The translations under genes were made by a program, and so were the position numbers. DNA of 64,000 nt, from contig CM030704.1 in NCBI GenBank assembly GCA_017979445.1, positions 12,445,658-12,509,657 of the forward strand, in the 5' to 3' direction. The stretch comes from Akebia trifoliata (lineage: Eukaryota; Streptophyta; Magnoliopsida; Ranunculales; Lardizabalaceae). The notes under the pieces were generated by a model. It saw nothing but the letters and a program-made list of their open reading frames with translations, searched no databases and was not told where the DNA came from. This document shows, in pieces, positions 34,183 through 46,500 of the stretch (position 1 is the first letter of the stretch; the number at the start of each line of letters is the position of its first letter).

Positions 34183-34375
34183 TCAACAAGATTGCACATC
34201 AACCCCAAAATCCATCACCCTATTATACTCCAATCTGTTCACATGCAAGTCAATCCTCCGTAAATCCAAAATATTACTTCCATCCATACCAGACATGTAA
34301 CTTGAGTTCTCAGTACTCTTCCACAAATCCAGTAACAGAGATACTATTTGATGACCATCTTTATCAATTGATCAA
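34183..34375 (-). pseudogene. Unidentified captured coding fragment (copy 1)
   Basis: The minus strand is open for about 63 codons to a TGA at 34183-34185: DKDGHQIVSLLLDLWKSTEN, then SSYMSGMDGSNILDLRRIDL and HVNRLEYNRVMDFGVDVQSC. The composition is that of an ordinary soluble protein C-terminus, and the frame is conserved with few changes in copy 2 (46976-47160). It lies downstream of the RPA-like gene on the same strand. I cannot name the family; it could also be a terminal exon of a Helitron gene. Confidence 0.4.
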
Positions 34376-34643
34376 ATTGGATCAGTTAGAATATCTATAA
34401 TACATGGTATGAGTATGAAATTTTGCACCAAAATTTCATTCAGAAACATATATGAATAAATGAATAAAAATCATAAAAGATAATTTATATTACAAGAATG
34501 TATTTTGATAATATCCCTAACATTAAATAATCATAATATCCTTAATCCCTATATTTATATAACATACAACAATCCAAAATAAATTTAATCCAAAAAGTAT
34601 TTAACTGTCTTTTTTTAAATTAGAAATCAGTAATTTATGCATG

Positions 34644-36574
34644 TTATTCATCAATATTAGCGATCCCCACACATGTGAAACTCAATTTGTTTCGATATCC
34701 ATTGCTGAATTGTTTTGTTTGAATGTCGAAGATATATGATCTTTCCAAGCAACTTTCCAGAATACTCATATAATTAGGAAAGTCATTCTCCTGTAAATAA
34801 AATTAAAATTGAAAAATAAGTACATTGAATTCTTATAAGTTTGTTTTTAAAGAAACTAAAATAATAATTCAAATTATGTATTTTCTAAATTAATATTAAT
34901 TTTTTACCTTCATCTTCCTGATATCATCGACACTATATTCCAAAATTTTTGCAGCCTCATTGTTGAATAGTGTTACCCACGTCGAAGCAGTCTCATCAGT
35001 AATTTTTAGACGCAGCATATATCTGCAAATGTAATTATTGTTAAAAATAGTAAGAAAATAATTATTTGACATAAAATACTTTTAACATTTTTGTAAATTA
35101 CCTGTAAATGATGTCGATTCTCGTTTTGGTACATTTTGGACATTCAAAAATTTCCATTATTTGTTGTACCTTTTTATTACATATTTTACATGCAATATAC
35201 CATGGGTCTTGTTCCTTATTTAGCTCCGTTATTTTTATATTAACCTGAAATAAAGGCTGAAACACAACATAAACAATAACATTTATTTTATTAAAATTAT
35301 TATTATAATTTAGTAAATAGTAATAATTAGAAAATTTTTATTTGTGTAATTTATACATACATGATCAGTATCTTTTGGATTAAGAGTGAGTAGATCTTGT
35401 AGAGTTACTTGTTCAAGCTTGATGTTAGATGGACGAATGACGTGCAAATCAGCAGAATACTCTTCTTTTCCAGACAATCTTTTTTTAAACCTATTACATA
35501 TTATTTTTTTATTTGAATATTAAGATAGTAAAAACTTTATATATTAATTATTAATATGTAATACGTAAATTTAAAAAATTACATACCAGTTCCTCAGTTC
35601 AACAATTTCTACTCTTGAAGAATTGATCTCCACAATTGTATTTTTTGTAGATAATAGAGTGATTCCTATATATTTTAAAAGATATCAATAATAATTACAT
35701 ATAATAAATAATAATATTTAGAAATTCAATCATATATTATTACTATTAACAATTTGGTGAAATATAGTAATTTATGACAAACCTCCTTGGAAATTCTGAA
35801 TTTTCAATGATGTTGCAGCAATTACAGGATTTTTACTGATCATTTCATTAAGTTTTTCACTATAAATCTTTACCAAACTACCCCATAATGTTAAAATTAT
35901 GGGAGATAGTGAACTTCAAAGAAAAAAAGAAAGAAATATTAGTTTAAGTACTTGTAAAATATGTTCAATGTTAATATAATATAAATCAAAAAAAATTTGA
36001 TAATTGATAATATCTTACGATGAATCCAATAATGTGATTTCTCGTCGAAGAACTTCTGATCCATCAAGCTTTCTTCTGATACTAATTGATTCACCAAGTC
36101 CTGTTACGACTCCTACAACATCTATAATATAAAACATAAATAGAGAAATTTTATTTATAGAAATATGAATTAATATAAAGTAAATTTATATATTAATCAA
36201 TCAAGATAAGCAAGATAAATGAATAAATATCATATATAATTGATAGTCTGAATTTTGTACCTATCAATTGATCAAATGGCTTATGCTCAGACAGTGAGGA
36301 AAGCTTTACAAAGTTGCATTTGATCATATAAATATCTGATGCCACATCATCGATTTTTTCCAATTTACTTTTTCTATCAATAATGAGCTCAAATTTCGTA
36401 CTCCCAACATTGTATTGTGGGTTTACTACTTTGATAGTTCCATCCGAAATGGAATAAATACTGTCACATTTTAAATATGATTTAAAATGTTCTATTGTAT
36501 CATTGAACATTGTCGCCTGGATCCTATCACCCTGTAAATTTAGAAATTATACAATTATTATATTATATATATAT

Positions 36575-36606
<32 letters not shown>

Positions 36607-36762
36607 ATATAAAAAATTAATACTAACATTTTCATCAATAAAGATAATTGTCAAGATTGATCCAGATCCATTTTTGTTATTATAATGATGTGGATCTCCT
36701 ACTTGTGCAAGGCAACACTTCAAATTCCAATTTGTAGCATTTTGGCTCAAAGAAGTAATCAT
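34644..36762 (-). CDS. RPA70-like single-stranded DNA-binding protein carried by the Helitron (copy 1, apparently intact)
   Basis: Nine exons on the minus strand, all with GT-AG borders: 36762-36628, 36531-36261, 36121-36019, 35913-35783, 35665-35587, 35490-35361, 35256-35102, 35022-34908, 34790-34644. They total 1266 nt, i.e. 421 codons plus TAA, with matching phases at every junction. Family features: OB-fold starts NWNLKCCLAQVGD and RIQATMFNDTIEHF; the second OB-fold region DVVGVVTGLGESISIRRKLD ... ILTLWGSLVKIY; a C-terminal zinc ribbon CKMC...CPKC (exon 7); and the final OB segment RLKITDETASTWVTLFN. Plant Helitrons often carry RPA1-like genes, thought to bind ssDNA during rolling-circle transposition. 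An additional 5' exon cannot be excluded. Confidence 0.88.
36557..36610. repeat. TA microsatellite in RPA intron 1 (copy 1)
   Basis: (TA)n runs interrupted by 'aa'. The matching site in copy 2 is about 49347-49370 and is shorter, so the repeat has changed length since the duplication. Confidence 0.9.
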
Positions 36763-36799
36763 TTAATACTTTAACTCTGTTGATGTTGTTATTATTGGA

Positions 36800-37024
36800 C
36801 ACATCATGACCTGCAAATAACAAATATAATTATATATTAATTAATAAATAATAATCATCATTTCCAAAAATTTAAGATAACATTTAACAAAATAATTCTT
36901 GTAATAATAGTTTGTCATGAACATGCTTCTTAACATTCTATATAATATTTTTTTTTCTTATGATGTGATTTATTTTAATAAAATTAATAACGTTAGTTGT
37001 AATTAATTAAATAAAATGTTGAAC
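36800..37024. other. Spacer between RPA-like gene and RepHel (copy 1)
   Basis: AT-rich intergenic DNA of about 0.25 kb between two co-oriented Helitron genes. No recognisable promoter could be singled out. Confidence 0.4.
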
Positions 37025-40000
37025 TTACTCATATATCTCAGTATATACAATGTTTTTTGTATATCCCGTTTCATCATCATTTGCAGATAATGACTTTATA
37101 AGAAATCTTGTTGTTGATCTGGAGACACCCCTTGACATTGCCACATAGAGTTGTCCATGTGAGAAGACTGGTTCTGGCAAATATATACCAATATGTGGTA
37201 TAGTTTGCCCTTGTGATTTGTTTACAGTCATAGCAAATGCCAATCAGATTGGAAATTGTTTTCGCTTAAATGTGAAAGGATATTCCTCATTCTCCGCTGG
37301 ATATAATGGAATTCTAGGTAGAAAGACTTCTCTTCCAATGTACTGTCCAATAGCAATCTCTGCATGTATAACATTTTTCTCAAAACCACGACAAATCAGG
37401 CGTGTCCCATTGCAAAGTCCATTTGATGGATCTAAATTTCTCAATAACATAATTGGACAATTGAGTTTCAAGACTAACTTGTGCGGCGGGAGGCCATTAG
37501 GTGTCAGCCCATTCAAAATCTCTAACTGATAATTGTTATTAGTCTCATCTACAGCACTATCAAAACTATAGTAAATAACTTCATCGCCGGGAAAACTATT
37601 TATAACCAAATTGTTCAGATCATCAACATACTCATTCTTCGTAGCCAACAATGCCCGTTCTGTTATATATTCTGAACAATGACCCTTTTCATGTATGGAA
37701 GGAAAAACTATATCAATAAGTCGATGCTTTGATTTCTCTTCATCTTCATATTTAATCAACATGTCATTTGAAATTTTTATAACATCTTGAGAAATCGTTT
37801 CCTCGATGCCGTCGCCAATACGTAATAGTAAATTACAAAAATCTACATCACTTTTAGCACGCATATTTGTCTTCAATTGAATTTTTTCCATCTTTGGCCA
37901 TAAGTATGATTTTACTAAACTGGAATCTATGGCTTGTGTTCTTGTAGCTCGACGTACAATAGGAAGAACTTGTCTGAAATCCCCACAAAAATAAGTATCT
38001 TATCTCCAAAAAGTAATTTCGAACCCATAATATCTTGCAAAGTAAGATCAAGAACTTCAATTGTTAGTTTTTTCGACATAAGAGCCCTATCTCAAATAAT
38101 TAATTGTTTCACTCTTATTAATTCAGTGAGACTACTTTGTTTGGAAATACCACACATGGTCGAATGATTAACAATCAAAGGTATTTTAAATCTTGAATGT
38201 GCTGTTCGACCCCCAGGCATAATTCCTGCAGCTATACCGATGTTGCTGTAGCTAGAGCAATGTTATTAGTTGATCTCACATGAGCAAGTAATGAACGATA
38301 TAAGAAAGTTTTTCCAGTTTCGCCCGGTCCATCAACAAAGAAGACACCATTTTGTTACGATTGATTCTATCAACGATAGTAGTAAAAGCCCCCAATTGGC
38401 TGAATTAAGAAGGTCACATGCAAGAAGATCATCTGGTGGTGTGAATACTGCCATTTCATCTTGTATATCTTTCAATCGACTAATTCCATCATTGCTTGGC
38501 AAGTTGAGTATTGGCAAATCATAATCTTTAATTTTAACTTTTTTTCCCATACTTTCAAGAAAATTATTTATATCCTTCAATACTTCTCGACTTAGATATT
38601 CAGATGGTAGAGCAGCAGACTTACAATAATCTTCAGACATAGATGGAAAAAAGTTTCCCATAACAGCTTGACGTTATTTGGTTCACAATACGCTAATATT
38701 GTAGCAAATAGTCTTCGAAGTGCAAATGGCATCTGATATAATACTGCTTCTTCCAAACAACGAAAATGACCATTATCATTCTCCAAAATACCATGTATTT
38801 GAGCAGATTCTCGAAAAGTATTATAACGAATTCCATCGACAGTTAACAAATAATCATATGATACCGGACCCCGCACATGGTTTAAAAGCATTCTCAAATA
38901 ATACCTTTCACCTTCAGAAGGATTTGCTGCACTAACTCGACCAATTGCACATTTCAATTTTCTCCTACTCCAACTTTTTGGTGTTTTATTCTAGACGTAA
39001 TGTTCAGGGAATTCTCTATAAAGATATTTTCGAGCATCTTGATCACTGACATTCATATTGAAGAATTCTGTTAACATCGTTTGTGCTGGAAGATCTTTGC
39101 GAAGTAACTGTGTCAAGTCTTTATTTTTTCAGTATGTGACAAAATTCTGATTTGGTAGGTGTAATTGCAGAACTGTAATGGATGGGTAAACTTCATTTAA
39201 ATGGAACTCATATATCCTCCACATTGCTTCTGGTGGAGAAACCCACCGAGCATCTTGATAATTTCGAATTTCATCAACCCTTGCTTTAGAACCATCTGAA
39301 TTTATATGTACGGCTATACGATCATACCCCTTGTAAATGTACTTATATAAGTACTTAACAGCAGATATGCTTGAGCAAACTGCAACGTTTATGTGACAAT
39401 TGTACATTTTAAGAAGGTATGGATTGTAAAGCACAACCCATCTATTATCGAGATACGTTTTCCGAACTTCTACCTGACGTCAATTATTTCTTCTTCGATA
39501 AATAGGATAAGAATCTTTTGCTTCAGTTGTTGTTTCAGAGAATGATCTTGAATAATGAAATTTACATGTTCCTTCTATCATGCAAGGGGAACTCTTCCTC
39601 AAATTACCGCATAGACCATGCATCATATGCTTTACGACTCTTGCATAAAGTACGGGATCCATATCTTGATTTGGTATTTCCGTCGTAACAATTTCATCAT
39701 AATCTGCTGGGGTCAACACCTTAACTGTATTTTCTAAGATAATCAAGAAATGAGCATGTGGTAAGCCTCTTTTTTGAAATTCAATAACATGAACATGAGC
39801 AGCAACTTGTCCAAATATCTGATCTTTGAATAATATATTCTTCAAGTCTTCAATCTTTGATCTAAATACACGAGTTGTCAGATCTGGTCTGTTGAAAGCT
39901 TTTTCGAAAGGTCTTAATCTTGAAGTTATATCCTCCCATTCTGGATTGCATGTGATTGTGAGAAAAATATCAGGCTTGTCAAAACGATGTACCAAGGCCA

Positions 40001-41283
40001 TTGCATTTAAATATCGCTGACGCATATCACGAGGACCACCAACAAAAGAAGCAGGGAGCACAACTCTTTTTCCCACTTTATCACCCCTAACTTCACCAAG
40101 AGTCATACTATCCACTATACCTTGATATAATTCTGAACGAATTTTATCTTGATATTTGTAGTAGAAATCAAGTCTTGTTGTCTCGATCTTGATATACATA
40201 TCAACCACAAATTGTTGAAATAGACGTCCACTGTGTAATAATACTGTTCTAAGATGATCTCTTATTTGAAATAGGTAGCAATAGTATTCTCTATAAAAGA
40301 CGCATTTGGCAGCTTCTTTGATGGTATCTATAACAGAGACTTCTATTAATTTATTTAGATACACATAAGTATAATGAATTTTTAAAAAAAAAATAACGAT
40401 AATTATATTTATGCTATAATTCAAAATTTATAATTGAAATTTTTAAATAGGTACCTTGTTCTTTACGTAAGACTTCGTCAAAATCTTCAGATATTGGTTG
40501 TGTAATATGCAATACCGATGACTCAGAACATGCATTGTTCTTATTTCCCTTAGACTTGCTTATTCTTTGATGCCACCCAATTTCTCCAGAGGAAACAATA
40601 AAGGATATTGTAATGGGTCGTAACAACCATAATATGGTTGTGCTTTATATGAACTTCCTCCATGACCATGCACCATTATGTCCCTTTCATATCTTCCTTC
40701 TAAATTATTTCCCTCAACCCATACCGCAGCAACTTGTGAAACAGATGGAGCATTGTAAACACGTTGATCTAGACCACAATCTCTTTTGATTATGATTTTA
40801 TGATCTTCTAACAATAATAGACTCCTTAAACTCCTTAAGAACATAGAATACAGATTCATATCAAGGATTGATATTAATTTTTTTATGATTTGAGGTTTTA
40901 AAATTGGAAGATGGTGCATTCTATTCATAACCTCATTTTTAGTATCATAGAAATATAATTGAAGAAATTTAGCATGTCCATCAGTTGGTATCAAACTGGG
41001 TATATAATGATAGACCTGACCCTGAACTTTGAAAGTATATACACCACCCTTCTTGTTGGCCAGTTCTTTGTCTACCTTAGCACCCATTGATGTGAAAGCG
41101 AAAGCACTATTATAAGCACGGACAAATTCTTGAAATTCCTTAGATTCATCTGTTTGAGAAGTAAGCAAGTCGAACAATTCCATAGGTGCGGGATTGATAT
41201 TTAATACAACTTCACCATTGCAACAACAAAATGATGGAGGTTCAAATTTCAACTTTATAGCACACGACAATATTACAATATCC
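37025..41283 (-). pseudogene. RepHel (Helitron Rep/helicase), copy 1, 5' truncated and broken
   Basis: Exon 3 (41283-40455) is truncated at the duplication junction. Exon 4 (40327-37025) holds the rest. The HUH nuclease part is open over 39480-40424 and shows DIFLTITCNPEW, the two-His motif PHAHFLIIL and, further on (39129-39434), the Y2 region KYLYKYIYKG with both tyrosines. Lesions: frameshift near 40580 in exon 3, TGA at about 39479, TGA in place of Trp near 39130, frameshifts in the helicase (about 38260-38400), TGA near 37243. The Walker A loop reads GPGETGKT instead of GPGGTGKT. The helicase tail KSQGQTIPHIGIYLPEPVFSHGQLYVAMSR is still recognisable. Confidence 0.9.
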
Positions 41284-41285
41284 AA

Positions 41286-42692
41286 CTCTACCAAGCCCAA
41301 TTCTCAACCCAACATCACAATCAATCACCTTAATCATCAAGGTGGGATACATGTCACCAACCCAACTCACCTCCCTCATCCCCAATCTATCCCATCACCT
41401 TTTCTCTAAACATCATCTACCCACACCCCTAACCTATACCTCCCATTAATCTACCCACATCAACCCATCACCTTTTCTCTAAAAAAATATAATCTACCCA
41501 CACCCTAACCTATACTTCCCCCTAATCTTCCCTCATCATTCTCTACAAAACCCGTACCTATAATTTAAACCCACACCCCTCATCTCAAATCAAACACTCA
41601 TACTTTCCCATCAATTCATCTCAACCCTTCATTTTCACCCATTTTAACACATGGCATCATCTCCTACACCCTTCCAAAATATCACCAACCACCCTCTTAC
41701 ACAATCCTTTTTTTAATTAAAATCCCATCCCCTCAGCTCACTTCACCAATTACTTACTCTCTTACACAATCCCATCATCTCAACCACTATCATTTATTTT
41801 ATTCCATCTAATACTCAACCCAAATGGGTTGAAAGATCCAACCCATTTGGGTTGTAAAACAACCCATTTACCCTTTTTCCACAAATGCTCTTCAATCATC
41901 TCTAATTTACCCCCCCTTCTCTTAAACCCCATACCATTCTACCACTTCTCTTCATTTCACCCCATCTTACCCCTAAAAATAACTCCCAAACTTTATAAAA
42001 CCCCCTTCATTCTCAACTCTCATGACCTAATGAAAATTTGAGAAAAATACTCTCTAAAAAAAAAACTCTCTACTTACCTCACTACTTTCAACTCACCTCA
42101 ATTACCCTCAACTCTCAACTCTCAACTTTCAACTTCTTCTCAAGCAAATCAAAGAAGGTCAAAGGGATTCATCAAGAAAATGCAAAGAAAGTCAACAAAG
42201 GAGCAAGGTGGGTTTGGACAAAAGAACACCATTTCCAACTCCCTTCTTCTACATATCCCTTTCTTCACACCTCACACACACCACCATGGTTTGAACCATC
42301 AAAGGGCCCCTTTTTCAATAAGGGTGCCCTCAATGGGTTGAACCAACATTAAAGCCCCTCATACTTGAGGGCACATTTCGGATTTTCCGATTCGTTTTCT
42401 TATTTTATTTTTATTTTCAAAATGGACGGAATTCGAGGTTACCACCAATGGTGGATGGAGTAGGGTGCTTAACACCTTACCTACTCCATAAAATGAACCC
42501 CTTACCTTGAATCAAAAGTTGGATCAAATGAGCCATATCCGTACGAGAGTCATCAAATGTCAAAAAACATGATTTTTCAAAAAAATGCAATCCGAGTGAC
42601 CATTCTCACCCATTTCAAATATGAATGGTGGTGACTCCAAAATCCCTCAAAGTGGATGATATATTCAAAATTGAATAAATCACATGTCCACA
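41286..42692 (+). repeat. Duplicated right part of the Ogre 3' LTR (copy 2)
   Basis: Matches 28547-29978 and ends TCACATGTCCACA. It lacks the LTR's first 300 bp because the duplication breakpoint lies inside the LTR. It carries one fewer copy of the 'acccatttgggttg' block than copy 1. It is not an independent insertion. Confidence 0.92.
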
Positions 42693-43877
42693 GAAAGAAG
42701 AGAGGCACTTCCTTCAAAACCTATGCTTCTTGTGATGTGGAGCTGAGGAGCAGGGCTGACTTCTCTATTGGTGTCAGATCTCTATACCACCTGGGAAGAA
42801 GCCCTTTCAGGCAGCTCACCAACAGCCTGATCAATGCGAACCAGTGATAGCTGATCAGTTCCGATATTCCGTGCAGTGTCATGAGGAGACATATATTTAT
42901 CTTCTTCTTTTTTCTCTACTTAAGCCCTAGTACGACGAGAGAGGGAGGGGGAAAGTTCGAGAGGTCAATATTCATGACGTTAGAAGGGGAGATTGGTGTA
43001 GGGGAAAAGGAAAGGAGAGAAATAGGGAAGTATAAGAATAGGGGGTGAAGGCATGTGCTCTGTGATCTACTCGACCTGATCAGTACGAGCATGTCGTGCA
43101 AGCGGTTGAGGCAGGAGAGAAAGAAGATGATAAAACTAATCTTTTTCGATTATCCCGTCTGTCATTCTCATTTGGACTTCCACTGCCACTTCCTTCCTTT
43201 CTTTGGCGATTCTACGTTGCTCTTTCCTAGCCTCTGCAGCATAAGATCAGAAGAATTTGTAAAAAGAATCAAGATCAGATCAGACTGACTTACATAACTA
43301 GCATGTAATAGAATCAAACACTGTGATAAACTAAAGACGTGGCTTACCCTAGAAGGTTTGAGGAATCCTAAATTCCTTGCTAGAGACCCCGAAGCCAAAC
43401 TCTTAGTCCCTAGAGATGATCAAGGTACCACCATTTGTTAGTACTAGAAAGAGATGGTACCAGCATGACAGCTACACTTTTGGAGGACATGGAGGACATC
43501 AAGTAGTACCTTGGGCGCTAAGGAATGGCCTTCAGGTTGTACCTAGAGAGGAAGTCATTGGGGGTTATCCCCAATTCCTTCACCCTCTCCACCAGGAGGT
43601 AAAAGTTGCCTAACATCTAGCCAATGGCCCTATTAATCATGCTCAACACCTTCCTGACTAAGGGAAATAAAGGGAAGCTGAAACCAGCCTTAATTTGGTT
43701 GGTATAAACCAAAATCTCTCCCTGGTAACACTCATCAGGGTTGTAAACATAACTGAGCAATGTTGATGGCCATTGAAGAAATGAGAATTACAGAGAAGTA
43801 AAAGTAAGATGGGGAGAAAATTACCTCAGATTGAGAAAGGTAAAAATGACTTGAAATTTGAAAAACTTCGAAGGCAT
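42693..43877 (-). pseudogene. Antisense-gene remnant of the Tat-lineage element (copy 2)
   Basis: Counterpart of 29979-31166: exon-1 ATG at 43875-43877, same donor/acceptor pair, TATA box at 43937-43946. The exon-2 reading matches copy 1 but has extra stops; the SYVYNPDE start is kept (about 43720-43752). The C-terminal half is absent here because the duplication begins in the LTR. Confidence 0.6.
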
Positions 43878-44009
43878 TAAAAGGTGAATGTGCAAAGGAA
43901 GAAAAATAGTAGAAATGAAAAGGGAGGGAAGACCTCCTATTTATAGTAGGGCTAGAAGGAGTATATACGCTTGAGGAGGATAACCCCTTCAAGCCTAACC
44001 ATCGCAGCC

Positions 44010-44763
44010 TTTTGGGTTTAGTGAAGGTGATAGTGGGGCACGCATATAGTGTAGATGAAAGATGTTTTGTTTCAGCTATTTAAAATGATTCGAGGCGACA
44101 TTACATTTAATGAGTTGATACGTTAATGACAGAGGTAATGATCCAAGATAATGGTTGCCAATCAGAAGAGAAACACGTGTCTCGAGAAGATAACTAGACT
44201 TTGCGTCTCCTCGAGAAGAGTAAATGTAGAGAATAATAATGGTATGTTATCTAGACCATACACGTGTCCAAGCCGATTAAGTGGTACCTTGAGTGAGTCA
44301 GTAAATCCAGTCCTGCCCAGTAACGGGGTAGACCAAGGTAGCATCGTCTAGGCTGGCTGGTAGGACAGGATAGTACAAGGGGAAACCTGGTTTGCTTGGT
44401 AGGACAGGCTTGATTCGGAGATCTGCATAATTTTGGAATGCGCTAGATTGAGGACTGAGATTTTGGAAGAGATCTCTCAAAAATCTTTGACTCAATCTTA
44501 GAGATTCATATTCTGTTTAAGATCCTTGGAATCAAGGGATTCATCCTAATCAGATTCCGATTAAGGGGGAAACCCTGATTCGAAGGAAGGATCTATAAAT
44601 AGAGGAATTAACGAAGGAAAAAAGGGTTCGAATTTTCTGCTTCTTGACTATTATTTTCTCTGCAACTCTAACTTGACCGTCGGAAGATTATTGACAGGTA
44701 CAGGGGAGCTAATTCAGTTTAGTAGAGAAGAATCGATTGAGGTCACCAGATTCCACCTCTACA
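44010..44763 (+). repeat. 3' LTR of the oldest Tat-lineage element (copy 2)
   Basis: Counterpart of 31300-32052, with TATAAATA at 44594-44601 and the 'acttgaccgtcggaag' signature. Ends are approximate. Confidence 0.55.
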
Positions 44764-44769
44764 ATTTTC

Positions 44770-44979
44770 AAAACATGTTTTCCAGTGAATTCGTCACTTT
44801 TTATAATTAATGAATTTGCTGATAAATTACCAGCAAGATCACTAGTATGAAAAAAATCATTGGTATTTTATATGCGAATTCCTTGATAATAATATGTGAA
44901 TTCGTTGATACTAAAAGTGACAAACTCACGAATTAGTAGATCATAAAAAGGGATGAATTCACTTGGAAAAACATGTTTT
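44770..44979. mobile_element. MITE-like inverted-repeat element (copy 2)
   Basis: Same inverted ends AAAACATGTTTTCCAGTGAA and CATGTTTT as the copy at 32059-32268; carried along in the duplication. Confidence 0.7.
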
Positions 44980-45117
44980 GAGAATTAAAATGAACAGTGT
45001 ACAAAACTTGGAATTTTGCATATTTAGCGCATGAAATGGAGATTCAACCTTTTTTGTTTCCGTTATTCTTAGTTTTTAACTTTTTTTGGTTTTCTGTTTT
45101 AATTAACTAGTAAAGTG

Positions 45118-45134
45118 CACGTGCGTTGCACGTG
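45118..45134 (-). other. Helitron 3' hairpin (copy 2)
   Basis: Identical to the copy-1 hairpin: 7-bp stem CACGTGC/GCACGTG, 3-base loop, followed by a spacer and CTAG/T on the minus strand. Confidence 0.92.
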
Positions 45135-45789
45135 AAATACATGTTTAAATAAAATATGCTTGTCCACACCAAAGATAGAAAACATGGGACACACAACTTC
45201 CAAAGATTGGCATAACATCCCAGCGTTGGGATTAATTATTCCTTAAAAAGTCAAACAACAAATAGCGCCGACCCCATATGTAACTCACTAAGAAGAGAAA
45301 TATGTAAGGATGTTAAAAGAACAGAGACATGATGAGGGATGCTATATTGTATTAACAGTCTATTGTACAGTCCAAAAGGACCATTGATCTTACACCTGAA
45401 ATCAATAGGAACAGTTTGTTTTTTCATTATATTTACACTAATTTAAATTTCAATCATAAATTAGTTGACCTCCTTTTACCAGAATCCGTCTTCATTCTCT
45501 TTACATGCGTCACCCAACCCAAAGCACCACCACCACTGTTTGCTTGTTAAGTTGGTTGTTAGGCCCAAACTTGCTGATTGATTACTTGCTGACTTAACTT
45601 CACATCCCTCTGGGCCGATGGAGGACCAAGATTCGGACCTTTGACATTGTGACCCACAGTGGGAAGAGACATGGAACCAGTCCTAGGCTTCTCGGAGATA
45701 TGTGTCTGGATATGCAATCTTGATCATGTCAAAGAAGAGATCTTGTACTTTCCTCACTTAAGATCTCACCTGTGCATCAAAAATAGTTC

Positions 45790-46062
45790 ATTGAGGTTCT
45801 GGCTTCGACTTGTCAAAATAAGGAGAATATGAATTGAGAGGTAATATATTTGTGTACTACTGAGATGACAACAAGGTAAACACACAAGTCCTGAGCCTTT
45901 GAACAACAATGACGATTGACTAAGTAGAATAATTGAGGAAAATATCATATACCTTGATGTATCAATTTTTTGTCTCCGTCCAGAATCTATGCTAGAAAGC
46001 ACAACAATATGCTTTTTTTCCATTGGTAGCTGCAAAATTGGCCAAATTCTTTACAAATTCAA
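45790..46062 (-). pseudogene. Captured PAC2-like fragment (copy 2)
   Basis: Same two exon pieces as in copy 1 (KKHIVVLSSIDSGRRQKIDTSR; SSTQIYYLS). An extra T in the run near 46014-46020 shifts the frame within the first piece. The flanking captured segments are also duplicated here: the proline/glutamine-rich segment at about 45470-45780 and the LLMDLWKSTENSSYMSGMDG segment at about 46976-47160. Confidence 0.6.
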
Positions 46063-46371
46063 TCATCATTCCCTGTTGGTAATTTTTGTGTCAATCTTTC
46101 AAGAACTACAAATATTCAAATGAACATAAAACTCAATAAGTAACAAAATACCTACATTAGGCTGAGGAGGGAGAATCTAATCACCAAGCCTCCGCCATGG
46201 ATGTGTCTCTGTCCCATATTTTATTTAATTTAAAATTAAAAAAGAAAAAGAAGATAAACTTCTATCTAGTTAATTTATTTTTTCATTTCTATGAAAAGAT
46301 CAAAAAGGAAAACAAAACAAATCAGAAGAACCCCCAAATAAAATCCATAGAGATCCCAGAATCTGTGATTT

Positions 46372-46500
46372 TAACTCTCTATGTATCATCAAAAGAAACA
46401 GAATAACAAAATCAACATCTCAACATTTTTCTACTTCAACTCTCTATGTAACATCAAAAGAAAAAAATCCACAAACCAACATCTCAACATTTTTCTCTAC
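46372..46500. repeat. Short tandem duplication specific to copy 2
   Basis: The segment 'aactctctatgta(t/a)catcaaaagaaa ... caacatctcaacatttttct' is present twice here (about 66 bp per unit) but only once at the matching place in copy 1 (33659-33722). It arose after the 12.7-kb duplication or was lost from copy 1. Confidence 0.75.

Larger units (their letters stand above)
28547..41283. repeat. Tandem segmental duplication, copy 1 (about 12.7 kb)
   Basis: The block from inside the Ogre 3' LTR to inside RepHel exon 3 is repeated in direct orientation at 41286-53993. Landmarks are offset by 12.71-12.74 kb (LTR 'aagcccaattctc' 28556/41293; Helitron CTAG 32396/45107; RPA stop 34644/47426 with small indels). 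Sampled lines suggest about 97-98% identity, by eye. At the junction, RepHel sequence 'caatatcca' passes directly into LTR sequence 'actctacc', with at most 2-3 bp of microhomology. Confidence 0.95.
32396..41283 (-). mobile_element. Helitron, copy 1 (5' truncated by the tandem duplication)
   Basis: Minus orientation. The 3' terminus is CTAG at 32396-32399 followed by T on the minus strand, preceded by a hairpin 7 bases upstream, as in canonical Helitrons. Going 5'-ward it holds captured gene fragments, an RPA-like gene (34644-36762) and RepHel (37025-41283). It ends at the duplication junction inside RepHel exon 3, so it has no 5' end. Confidence 0.93.

Noticed and set aside
41286..42692. A third independent Ogre LTR insertion
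   Set aside because: It lacks the LTR start and a TSD, and its right flank is identical to that of the 3' LTR at 29979. It is the left end of the tandem duplication.
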